Notes under the pieces: generated by a model
Databases searched by the model: none
Seen by the model: only the letters and a program-made list of their open reading frames with translations
Told to the model about the DNA's origin: nothing
Shown here: one piece after another, positions 54,975 to 62,619 of the stretch
Numbering within the stretch: position 1 is the stretch's first letter
Layout: the number at the start of each line of letters is the position of its first letter
Assembly: GCA_016710265.1 (NCBI GenBank)
Contig: JADJJL010000007.1
Location: forward strand, 434,001-498,000
Direction of reading: 5' to 3'
Origin: Saprospiraceae bacterium
GTDB lineage: Bacteria > Bacteroidota > Bacteroidia > Chitinophagales > Saprospiraceae
Length of the DNA stretch: 64,000 nucleotides
Translations under genes and position numbers: made by a program

Positions 54975-56485
54975 ATGAAAAAATTGTTTAGCTTTTTTGC
55001 TTTTCTCATTATCAACATCAGTGGAAATTCACAAGTTTTTAATAAAGTCTATCCATCTATAAGACCGGAATTACTTACTGTGGATGGATTGACATTTACT
55101 ATCCCTCTGCCTAACAACGAGGCATATTTTTTGACCTATTCTATTCCTTTACTGGGCCCATACTATTCTTATATGATTGCTACAAGGTGGACCAAAACGG
55201 AGACGTTTTATGGTTTAAATACATATCAGATTCTTTGGGATATTTTCTTCCTCGACATTTCGAATTTATATCAAATAATAGAATTATGATGGCTGGATTT
55301 AAATATCCGCCTGAAAGGGGGTTGCAAAGTATTGGTATGGGATTTTGATATGGAATTGAATATCATAGAAGAACATACTTATCCAGGTACCCATAACAAG
55401 CCAGACATTAGTCATTTTTTGTTTTCATCCAAAGGCGACTATGTTTTTTGTGCCTTGGATAATATGTTAAATGATCGCGGCAATGGTGCAACTGATAAGT
55501 TGAAAGCGGTTATATTTTCGACAGATTCTACGGGTCAAATGAAATGGTACCATGAGGTATGGGACTCTCTAAAGCCAAAAGATAAATTTGAGGCTAGAAA
55601 AGTTTTGGAGGACAGTCAGGGTAATTTTTACGTATTGGGAGCATTTTTACCTTTAGGTGAATTTCCAAATTTTAAAGGTCTTGTGATAAAAATTTCTTCC
55701 TCAGGTGAATTACTTTGGCATAAGATTTACCCATTTGCCCGTTATGGAATTAGTTTTGGAAATGCTTTTGCTTTGGCGAATGATCAGTTTTTATTGGTAG
55801 GAACTTCTGTCGATCCGGTTAATTTTTTTAATCAAGAAAAAGTATCTTATATTTATACCATGGTCATGGACAGCTCCGGGAATATATTAAAGACAAATAT
55901 AAAGAATAAATCATTTGGAAATTTCATTGATGAGTGCATCTTGTTATCAGACAGCACACTGATGTGCGGAGGTGATTCAAGACCCATTTATGACCAATGG
56001 ATAGATGGGTGGATACTTAATATAACTATGGATGCAGATATTATCTGGGAGAAAGTATTAAATAAAGTGGATTTTAAACAGGAGCAAATATTTGATTTTA
56101 CAGCAGCACCCGATGGAGGATATTATCTCGGAGGATATAGCTGGATTAAAGACAATAATCAGGGTAGAAACTGGCTGGTGAAACTGACAGTTTGGGCTGT
56201 GATGATGTTTCGTGTTTAGATACGGCTGTGGAAGATCCTACAGAAGGCACTGACGAGGTATGGCTTTATCCCAATCCTGTGCGCGATCAGATTCATATTG
56301 CAAGCCCTGGAGGTTTTAGGAGTAGCCAGTTTGAGATCTATGATTATAGCGGTAAGAAAGTAAAAGCTGTGGAAATAGAACTAGGAGTAGAACAAATCAC
56401 TATTCCTATTAACAACTTACCATCCGGAATTTATTTGATCAGCCCTACAGACCGGTCATGGCATCGGAGTTTTGTGAAGGAGTAA
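54975..56485 (+). pseudogene. Tandem T9SS-secreted protein, copy 3 (four frameshifts)
   Basis: Start MKKLFSFFAFLIINISGNSQ. Compared with copy 1, one base is missing from an A-run at about 55184-55187, from the G-run at about 55317-55321 (shared with copy 1), from the T-run at about 55343-55346 and from an A-run at about 56182-56184. Four restored bases turn 1511 nt into 1515. The C-terminal T9SS domain is intact in the third frame (GTDEVWLYPNPVRDQIHIAS ... SWHRSFVKE). Confidence 0.8.
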
Positions 56486-56846
56486 GTCACTCTAAGTAAG
56501 GGTTCTATGATTTATTTCATTACAATACTATAGGATCGAAGTCTAAGATTTATGACGCCGTGGCGTTACTTCGACCAACGCAGTAAGAAATAATTAGTCA
56601 ATGAGTCAATTAGAAGATTAGTCAATTGGGGAAATTTAATAATGTAGAGCGACTTGTTCCGCTCGCAAAGTTCTTCGACTTCGCTCTCTGGCCAGTCGAA
56701 GTGAGACTGTCGAAGTGAGTCGAAGCGAGCTAGTAGAAATAAGAGACGAAATGCTTGTATCCTACATTTAGTAGTATAGAATTGTTAAATTTTAACCTGT
56801 CAATTTAAATATGGTTAAGAATCAATTTCTAGGTAAAAACGAAATT
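56486..56846. repeat. Intergenic region with TCGAAGT and TTAGTCAATTAG repeats
   Basis: No gene seen in 361 bp. It contains GATCGAAGT ... ACTTCGACCAACG (related to the 45.6-kb repeat), a TTAGTCAATGAGTCAATTAG block (related to 34.3 kb), and CAGTCGAAGTGAGACTGTCGAAGTGAGTCGAAGCGAG-like tandem pieces near 56690-56730. It marks the right edge of the accessory island. Confidence 0.65.
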
Positions 56847-57803
56847 TTAACCTATCTCATTTCCTCTTGGAAGAATTTCCAACTTCAATCCCTCGTACCC
56901 CAATACAGTATTCGGAAAAATCGATTGGCACTCCTCCAAAATGGGTGTGAGAATTTTATACCTTGACGAATAATGACCTGTGATCAATTGTCCTGCTTGA
57001 ATCAATTTTGCAAACTCTGCTGCTTGCTTTGCAGTGGTATGACCCGTTTGAATGGCTTTGTCCAATAATTCATGTAGGTAGGTGGTCTCGTGGTACAGCA
57101 CATCCACATTTTTGAGTACGCTAACCAGAGATTCTTTGTAACGGGTGTCGCTGCAATAAGCATAAGACCTTTTGAATATTTCAATAAATGAAAGTTCGTC
57201 GGGTTCGTAAATGCGTCCTGTGGAATCTTGAACAGATTCTCCCTTTACCACTTTTTGATAATGATCCAATGGAATATCTGTTTTTTGAACTTTTTCAAGA
57301 TCCAACCTGCGAATCTTTTTTTCTGCTTCAAATAAATAACCCATCGTGGGTATCCTGTGATCCAATGGAAATGCGGTGATTTTTCGCCAATCATCTTTAT
57401 AAATCACTTGGACTTTCTGATCCAATTCCAAATATTCAATGTCGAAAGTCAAATGGACCTGACTATGCCTTAATATATTTTCAAGAAAATCGCGGATGCC
57501 CATAGGGCCTGTAATGATGAGTGGTTGGGTTCTTTGAAGATGACAAAAACTGGTGATCAATCCCGGTAAACCATACACATGGTCTCCGTGTAGATGTGAA
57601 ATTAAAATCCATCCTATTTTACTCCAACGAACCCTGTGGGACCAAAGTCTGTTTTGACTCGCTTCACCACAATCGATGAGAAACAATTCTTCCCCGATCC
57701 TCAAAACCTGTGAACTGGGAAATCTGGCATCCGATGGAATGGCAGATGAGCTGCCTAAGATAAGCAGTTCAAAATGGATGCTATTCTTCTTCCCCTTCTG
57801 CAT
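56847..57803 (-). CDS. rnz: Ribonuclease Z
   Basis: A 318-residue metallo-beta-lactamase-fold endonuclease that trims the 3' end of tRNA precursors. Motifs: LLILGSSSAIPSDARFPSSQ, FLIDCGEASQ, the zinc motif HLHGDH, TGPMGIRDFLENIL, YCSDTRYKESL, HETTYLHELLDKAIQTGHTT and ITGHYSSRY. The start overlaps the STAS gene by 23 nt, so the two are translationally coupled. Confidence 0.95.
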   Translation of the reverse strand: MQKGKKNSIHFELLILGSSSAIPSDARFPSSQVLRIGEELFLIDCGEASQNRLWSHRVRWSKIGWILISHLHGDHVYGLPGLITSFCHLQRTQPLIITGPMGIRDFLENILRHSQVHLTFDIEYLELDQKVQVIYKDDWRKITAFPLDHRIPTMGYLFEAEKKIRRLDLEKVQKTDIPLDHYQKVVKGESVQDSTGRIYEPDELSFIEIFKRSYAYCSDTRYKESLVSVLKNVDVLYHETTYLHELLDKAIQTGHTTAKQAAEFAKLIQAGQLITGHYSSRYKILTPILEECQSIFPNTVLGYEGLKLEILPRGNEIG

Positions 57804-58164
57804 TTAAATCTCTCTCAATGTCTTCCATAAAAACATATTCTATGGATTCATCCAGGGTTGGTATAATGGTTAAAATGGTGTCGAGTTTGGAAATTTCAAT
57901 CAACTTCCTCACCCCATCAGAATTTATATTAGTCATGACAAAACTTCCATCATCACTCCACAACCTATTGCCCGTTAAAATAGAACTAAGACCTGATGAA
58001 TCAATGTATTGTACATCTTTAAGGTCCAAAATCAAATTGCGGACTCCTTCATTTTTAAGAAATACAAACTCCGATTTAAGATCAGGCGCAATCATCGAAT
58101 TGAGATTGGCTTCTTCCAAGGAAAATATAGCATACCTATCTTGCTTGTCTATTTGATATTTCAT
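57781..58164 (-). CDS. STAS-domain anti-sigma factor antagonist-like protein
   Basis: A 127-residue STAS domain with the phosphorylation-site motif DSSGLS (Asp55, Ser56, Ser57) after LDLKDVQYI. In the SpoIIAA/RsbV family this serine is phosphorylated by an anti-sigma kinase. No kinase or phosphatase is nearby. The acidic tail (DIERDLNAEGEEE) is unusual. It overlaps rnz at its 3' end, an arrangement I recall from other Bacteroidota. Confidence 0.85.
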   Translation of the reverse strand: MKYQIDKQDRYAIFSLEEANLNSMIAPDLKSEFVFLKNEGVRNLILDLKDVQYIDSSGLSSILTGNRLWSDDGSFVMTNINSDGVRKLIEISKLDTILTIIPTLDESIEYVFMEDIERDLNAEGEEE

Positions 58165-58259
58165 AGATATTCAATTAAAGATTTATATTTAAATGTTTTA
58201 TTTTCAATTTTATACGTATAATTAAAATAAATATTTATTATAGAATTAAAATAATTATT

Positions 58260-58280
58260 TACTTTTGGGACGCAAATGTA
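58260..58280. promoter_or_regulatory. Interleaved divergent -7 boxes (clpC + / STAS-rnz -)
   Basis: Plus strand TACTTTTG at 58260-58267 points to clpC (ATG 58416, leader about 143 nt). Minus strand TACATTTG, from 58280 to 58273, points to STAS-rnz (ATG 58164, leader about 100 nt). The geometry repeats that of 12010-12028: each predicted start lies in or beside the opposing box. Confidence 0.55.
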
Positions 58281-58415
58281 ACGAAACTTTGATTCTTATT
58301 ATTCTTAAGGCTTCATATCCTGCGATTGAACCGATCCAGAACAATTCATCAGGCTGTGATGTTTTTAAATCTTTTAAGAAACAAATTAATTCACATAAAC
58401 AGATTTCCTTTTTCA

Positions 58416-60962
58416 ATGAATAAAAGGTTCTCAGCAAAAGTAAAAAAAGTATTGGCCAACAGCCGAGAGGAAGCTCTTAAGTTGGGTCACGATTATATCG
58501 GGACAGAACATATACTGCTTGGTATGCTTCAAGAAGCAGATACCCTGGCCATTCACGTATTAAAATCTCTAAAGGTCGATTTAGGAGAATTAAAAGAACA
58601 CATTATCGAAGCCATTCCTGTGCGCAAAGGTGAAGAAACCAGTTTTCAGGTAGGCAATCTACCGCTCAATAAACAGGCAGAAAAAGTTCTTAAGTTTACC
58701 TATCTAGAGGCTAAAAGCACCCGCGAAGAAGAAATTTATCCTGAGCATTTGATGTTAAGCATTCTTAAAAATCAGGACAATCTTGCCTCCCATATTTTAA
58801 AAGACATGAACATCGACTATGATCTTTATCGATCAGAGTTAGAATATCTCTGCACCCAGGACCACAGCAGCGAAGAAGCTCCTGATATTTCTGCTTCTTC
58901 CCATGATCCCGATTCGTTTGAAGAAGAACAATCCTCCTCTTCATTCGCTAAAAAGCCAGGTTCTAAATCTCAAACACCGGTGTTGGATAATTATGGAAGA
59001 GATATCACCAAACTGGCAGAAGATGGTCGCTTGGATCCAATTGTCGGACGTGAAAGGGAAATTGAAAGGGTTTCACAAATATTAAGTCGACGCAAAAAAA
59101 ATAATCCTATATTAATTGGAGAACCTGGTGTGGGTAAAACAGCCATCGTAGAAGGCTTGGCGCTCCGCATTATGCAAAAGAAGGTCTCCAGAACTTTATT
59201 CAATAAACGCATTGTGATGTTGGATCTTGCTGCACTAGTGGCAGGTACCAAATACCGCGGACAATTTGAAGAACGGATCAAAGCCATCATGGGCGAATTG
59301 GAAAAATCACGTGATGTCATACTGTTTATCGATGAAATACATACGATCATCGGAGCAGGTGGTGCCACTGGTTCTTTGGATGCTTCCAATATATTTAAAC
59401 CAGCATTGGCAAGAGGAGAACTTCAATGTATTGGTGCATCTACATTGGATGAGTACCGTCAACACATAGAAAAAGATGGAGCTTTGGACCGCCGCTTTCA
59501 AAAGGTCATGGTCAATCCGCCTACTGCTGAAGAAGCCTACCAGATTTTACAAAACATCAGACCTAAATATGAGGAATTTCACTCAGTGGCGTATAGCGAT
59601 GAAGCCATTGATGCCTGTGTTAAATTGAGCGATCGTTATATCACAGACCGTTTCTTGCCAGATAAAGCGATTGATGTTTTGGATGAGGTAGGAGCAAGAG
59701 TTCATTTAAAAAACATTCACGTTCCTAAACACATCGAAGAAATTGAATCCCAAATAGACGTCATCCGCGAACAAAAAAATCAGGCTGTAAAAGGTCAGCA
59801 ATATGAAAAAGCGGCTGATCTAAGGGATCTTGAATCCAAGCTTCAAAAGAAATTAGAATCTTCCAAACAAAATTGGGAAGAAGAAAGTAAGACAAAAAGA
59901 TTTCCAGTAACGGAAGATGATATAGCTGAAGTTGTATCCATGATGACCGGCATTCCGGTTAAAAAAGTAGCCCAAAGCGAAAGCAAGAAATTGGTCAACA
60001 TGGGCGATGCCATGAAGTCCATGATCATTGGTCAGGACGACGCGGTGCTTAAAATAGTCAAAGCCATCCAGAGAAATCGCGTAGGATTAAAAGATCCTAA
60101 AAAGCCTATTGGAAGCTTTATTTTTCTTGGACCTACGGGTGTCGGCAAAACAGAAATGGCCAAAGCATTGGCCAGATTTATGTTTGACTCCGATGATGCG
60201 TTGATCAGATTGGATATGAGTGAATACATGGAAAAATTTACCGTATCCAGATTGATTGGAGCACCTCCGGGATACGTTGGTTATGAAGAAGGTGGTCAAT
60301 TGACTGAAAAAGTAAGAAGGAAACCATATTCCGTGATTTTATTGGATGAAATAGAGAAAGCGCATCCAGATGTGTATAATATATTGTTACAAGTTTTGGA
60401 TGAAGGTCTTTTGACGGATGGTTTAGGAAGAAAAGTAGATTTTAAAAATACGGTGATCATCATGACCTCCAACATTGGGGTTCGCCAATTAAAAGATTTT
60501 GGTCAGGGTGTCGGTTTTGCGACCCAATCAAGACAGGACAATGTGGAAGAGAATTCCAAGTCAGTGATTAAAAATGCATTGAAAAAGACTTTTAGTCCTG
60601 AATTTTTAAATCGTATCGATGATGTCTTAATATTTAACAGTCTTGAAAAGGAACAAATATTCCAGATTATTCACCTGGTTGTAAATTCTTTGCTCAAACG
60701 AATTGAACAAATGAAGTTAGAGCTAAGCATTCACCAGGATACCTTGGAGTTTTTGGCTGAAAAAGGATATGATCCTCAATTTGGTGCTCGCCCTTTGCAC
60801 AGAGCCGTTCAAAAATATTTAGAAGATCCATTGGCAGAATTCATTCTTAATGAAAATCCTGAACCTGGGACCAAACTAAAAGCCACCATGAACAAGGCAA
60901 AAGATGCAGTGCTGATATCTGCAACGTCCAAAACTAGCCAATCTAAAAAATCACAGCCTTGA
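58416..60962 (+). CDS. clpC: ATP-dependent Clp protease ATP-binding subunit ClpC
   Basis: An 848-residue Hsp100 AAA+ unfoldase. N-terminal Clp-N repeats (SAKVKKVLANSREEALKLGH), AAA-1 Walker A GEPGVGKT (about residue 234-242) and GARGxx-type box, a UVR-like motif (QQYEKAADLRDLE, about 460), AAA-2 Walker A GPTGVGKT (about 572-579), then FGARPLHRAVQKYLEDPLA. The UVR motif marks ClpC rather than ClpA. The start is ATG 58416 (MNKRFSAKV); an upstream TTG at 58326 would add 30 residues that do not look like the family. Confidence 0.95.
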   Translation: MNKRFSAKVKKVLANSREEALKLGHDYIGTEHILLGMLQEADTLAIHVLKSLKVDLGELKEHIIEAIPVRKGEETSFQVGNLPLNKQAEKVLKFTYLEAKSTREEEIYPEHLMLSILKNQDNLASHILKDMNIDYDLYRSELEYLCTQDHSSEEAPDISASSHDPDSFEEEQSSSSFAKKPGSKSQTPVLDNYGRDITKLAEDGRLDPIVGREREIERVSQILSRRKKNNPILIGEPGVGKTAIVEGLALRIMQKKVSRTLFNKRIVMLDLAALVAGTKYRGQFEERIKAIMGELEKSRDVILFIDEIHTIIGAGGATGSLDASNIFKPALARGELQCIGASTLDEYRQHIEKDGALDRRFQKVMVNPPTAEEAYQILQNIRPKYEEFHSVAYSDEAIDACVKLSDRYITDRFLPDKAIDVLDEVGARVHLKNIHVPKHIEEIESQIDVIREQKNQAVKGQQYEKAADLRDLESKLQKKLESSKQNWEEESKTKRFPVTEDDIAEVVSMMTGIPVKKVAQSESKKLVNMGDAMKSMIIGQDDAVLKIVKAIQRNRVGLKDPKKPIGSFIFLGPTGVGKTEMAKALARFMFDSDDALIRLDMSEYMEKFTVSRLIGAPPGYVGYEEGGQLTEKVRRKPYSVILLDEIEKAHPDVYNILLQVLDEGLLTDGLGRKVDFKNTVIIMTSNIGVRQLKDFGQGVGFATQSRQDNVEENSKSVIKNALKKTFSPEFLNRIDDVLIFNSLEKEQIFQIIHLVVNSLLKRIEQMKLELSIHQDTLEFLAEKGYDPQFGARPLHRAVQKYLEDPLAEFILNENPEPGTKLKATMNKAKDAVLISATSKTSQSKKSQP

Positions 60963-60978
60963 TTTTAATAAGCTTGTG

Positions 60979-60986
60979 TATTTTTG
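60979..60986 (+). promoter_or_regulatory. -7 promoter element TATTTTTG for infC operon
   Basis: TATTTTTG lies 27 nt before the infC start, with TTG at 60959-60961 in -33 position (17 nt spacer). The transcript would start near 60992, giving a short leader. Confidence 0.6.
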
Positions 60987-61013
60987 TGATTCAATGATTT
61001 TAAACCCCGCAAT

Positions 61014-61598
61014 TTGATTAATAAAAAGAAGCCAGGGCCTCTGGACATATTAAAAGGCCAATTTCGTATTAACGATGAGATTAAAAGCCCTACCATTCGT
61101 TTGGTTGGTGAAGATTTTGATGAAATTTCAACGATCGCAGGCAAACCCATAGAAGCTGGTGTTTTTAGCACCTCTCAAGCTATAAAATGGGCCTATGACC
61201 TCGGAATCGACTTGGTTGAAATAACTGCCAAAGCAGAACCTCCTGTTTGTAAAATCATCGATTTCAACAAATTTATTTACCTTAAAAGAAAGAAGGACAA
61301 GGAAATAAAGTCTAAAACTTTAAAGGTTGTCATTAAGGAAATCCGTTTTGGTCCCAATACGGACGACCACGATTTCGAATTTAAGGTAAAGCACGCCACC
61401 AAATTCCTGGAAGAAGGATGCAAAGTCAAAGCCTACGTCCAATTTCGAGGCAGGGCCATCGCCTTTAAGGATCGTGGAGAGTTGATATTGTTACGATTTA
61501 TCAATGAATTGGTCCATCTTGGCGCCGCAGAAGAGCTGCCTAGACTGGAAGGAAAACGAATGTATGTGATTATTTCTCCTAAAAAAGCAAAAAATTAA
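61014..61598 (+). CDS. infC: Translation initiation factor IF-3
   Basis: A 194-residue factor that binds the 30S subunit and proofreads initiation. N-domain: FRINDEIKSPTIRL, AIKWAYDLGIDLVEITAKAEPP; C-domain: VKEIRFGPNTDDHDFEFKVK, FLEEGCKVKAYVQFRGRAIA. The only in-frame start is TTG at 61014. Rare starts are typical of infC (ATT in E. coli) because IF-3 rejects them and so limits its own synthesis; TTG here may work likewise. It is followed by rpmI and rplT. Confidence 0.95.
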   Translation: MINKKKPGPLDILKGQFRINDEIKSPTIRLVGEDFDEISTIAGKPIEAGVFSTSQAIKWAYDLGIDLVEITAKAEPPVCKIIDFNKFIYLKRKKDKEIKSKTLKVVIKEIRFGPNTDDHDFEFKVKHATKFLEEGCKVKAYVQFRGRAIAFKDRGELILLRFINELVHLGAAEELPRLEGKRMYVIISPKKAKN

Positions 61599-61628
61599 TT
61601 TTTTTTAGCGCTATTTCGAATAAAGATC

Positions 61629-61636
61629 TACCTTTG
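61629..61636 (+). promoter_or_regulatory. -7 promoter element TACCTTTG for rpmI-rplT
   Basis: TACCTTTG followed by C, in the 58-nt gap between infC and rpmI, 20 nt before the rpmI ATG. It would give the ribosomal protein genes a promoter of their own in addition to readthrough from infC. Confidence 0.6.
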
Positions 61637-61656
61637 CAGGCTTAAAAATAAATGTC

Positions 61657-61854
61657 ATGCCAAAGGTAAAAACCCACTCGGGTTCGAAGAAGAGGTTCAA
61701 GTTAACTGGTACCGGAAAGGTCAAAAGGGCTCAGGCCAATACTTCCCACCGATTGAGCAGTAAGAGTAAAAAAGCGAAAGGACGCCACAAATCAAGCATT
61801 GTTGCACATCCTACCGAACAAAAGAGGATGTTGGTTTTGTTGGGGATCAATTAA
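61657..61854 (+). CDS. rpmI: 50S ribosomal protein L35
   Basis: A 65-residue, highly basic ribosomal protein: MPKVKTHSGSKKRFKLTGTG at the start and SHRLSSKSKKAKGRHK after it. Standard length. Second gene of the infC-rpmI-rplT operon. Confidence 0.97.
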   Translation: MPKVKTHSGSKKRFKLTGTGKVKRAQANTSHRLSSKSKKAKGRHKSSIVAHPTEQKRMLVLLGIN

Positions 61855-61885
61855 ATTTAGTAAAGAACATTTTAACCGGTATGTA

Positions 61886-61916
61886 GAGGTTAAGTATTCG
61901 CATCCGCGAATCCCTC
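61886..61916 (+). promoter_or_regulatory. Stem-loop between rpmI and rplT
   Basis: ATTCGC (61896-61901) and GCGAAT (61906-61911) pair around a 4-nt loop, extended by outer GAGG (61886-61889) and CCTC (61913-61916). It lies 21-51 nt before the rplT start. L20 is known to control its own operon in other phyla, so a translational operator is possible, but not shown. Confidence 0.45.
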
Positions 61917-61937
61917 AACTGCCATAAAAAAGTCAAT

Positions 61938-62285
61938 ATGCCACGTTCAGTCAATTCAGTTGCCGCCAAGGCACGTAGAAAAAAGATCCTAAAAGCCGCG
62001 AGAGGTTATTTTAGCGGAAGATCAAAAGTGTATACCGTTGCGAAAAACGCAGTGGAAAGAGCTATGAAGTATGCTTTCATACACAGAAGACAGAAAAAAC
62101 GCGCTTTTAGAAGACTTTGGATCGCGAGGATTAATGCAGCAGTCAGACCTTTTGGAATCAATTATTCAAGGTTTATCGACAAGCTTAATAAAAGCAATAT
62201 CATCATCAACAGAAAGGTACTTGCTGATTTAGCTTTACACCACCCGGCCAGTTTTAAGGCCATTGTTGACCAAGTCCACCAATAA
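61938..62285 (+). CDS. rplT: 50S ribosomal protein L20
   Basis: A 115-residue protein: MPRSVNSVAAKARRKKILKA, AKNAVERAMKYAFIHRRQKK, FRRLWIARINAAVRPFGINY and RKVLADLALHHPASF. Binds 23S rRNA early in assembly. Standard length, last gene of the operon. Confidence 0.97.
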   Translation: MPRSVNSVAAKARRKKILKAARGYFSGRSKVYTVAKNAVERAMKYAFIHRRQKKRAFRRLWIARINAAVRPFGINYSRFIDKLNKSNIIINRKVLADLALHHPASFKAIVDQVHQ

Positions 62286-62313
62286 ATAAGCCATTGGTTT
62301 AATTTCCTGTACC

Positions 62314-62346
62314 CTGAATAAAGTATTCAATCACACTTTATTTCAG
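62314..62346 (+). terminator. Terminator-like hairpin after rplT
   Basis: CTGAATAAAGT (62314-62324) pairs with ACTTTATTTCAG (62335-62346), with one bulged T and a 10-nt loop. There is no strong T-tract, so termination efficiency is uncertain. The rest of the 334-bp gap to 62619 is AT-rich, with no gene seen. Confidence 0.55.
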
Positions 62347-62619
62347 TCATAACTATTTGTAAAATGAATGGTCTAGATTTAGATTGAATTGTCCATTGAA
62401 TTGACAAATTTTAATCATAAAATCGAAAATATCTGACTCATCTTTGGAATGGCTTATATTTTTAATTTATCAATATGCACCAGTCGTTATGGATAAGGAT
62501 CACAGATTGATCCATTTATAGCAACAATATTTTAATCATACGTCTTTTCGTGGCTTTTAAGCAAATTCAGGTAGATAAAATGCTCCTTTTTCTCTAAATT
62601 TACATCAAATTTGAAAATC

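Larger units (their letters stand above)
51611..56485 (+). repeat. Tandem triplication (~1.64 kb unit: leader plus secreted-protein gene)
   Basis: Gene starts are at 51698, 53335 and 54975 (1637 and 1640 nt apart). Each is preceded by a conserved leader: TATTTTTAC, then a stretch containing GGATCAATGTAATATAACAA 30-45 nt before the gene ATG. Copies 1 and 3 are nearly identical in long stretches (about 52060-53200 and 55310-56480); copy 2 has diverged more. Confidence 0.85.
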
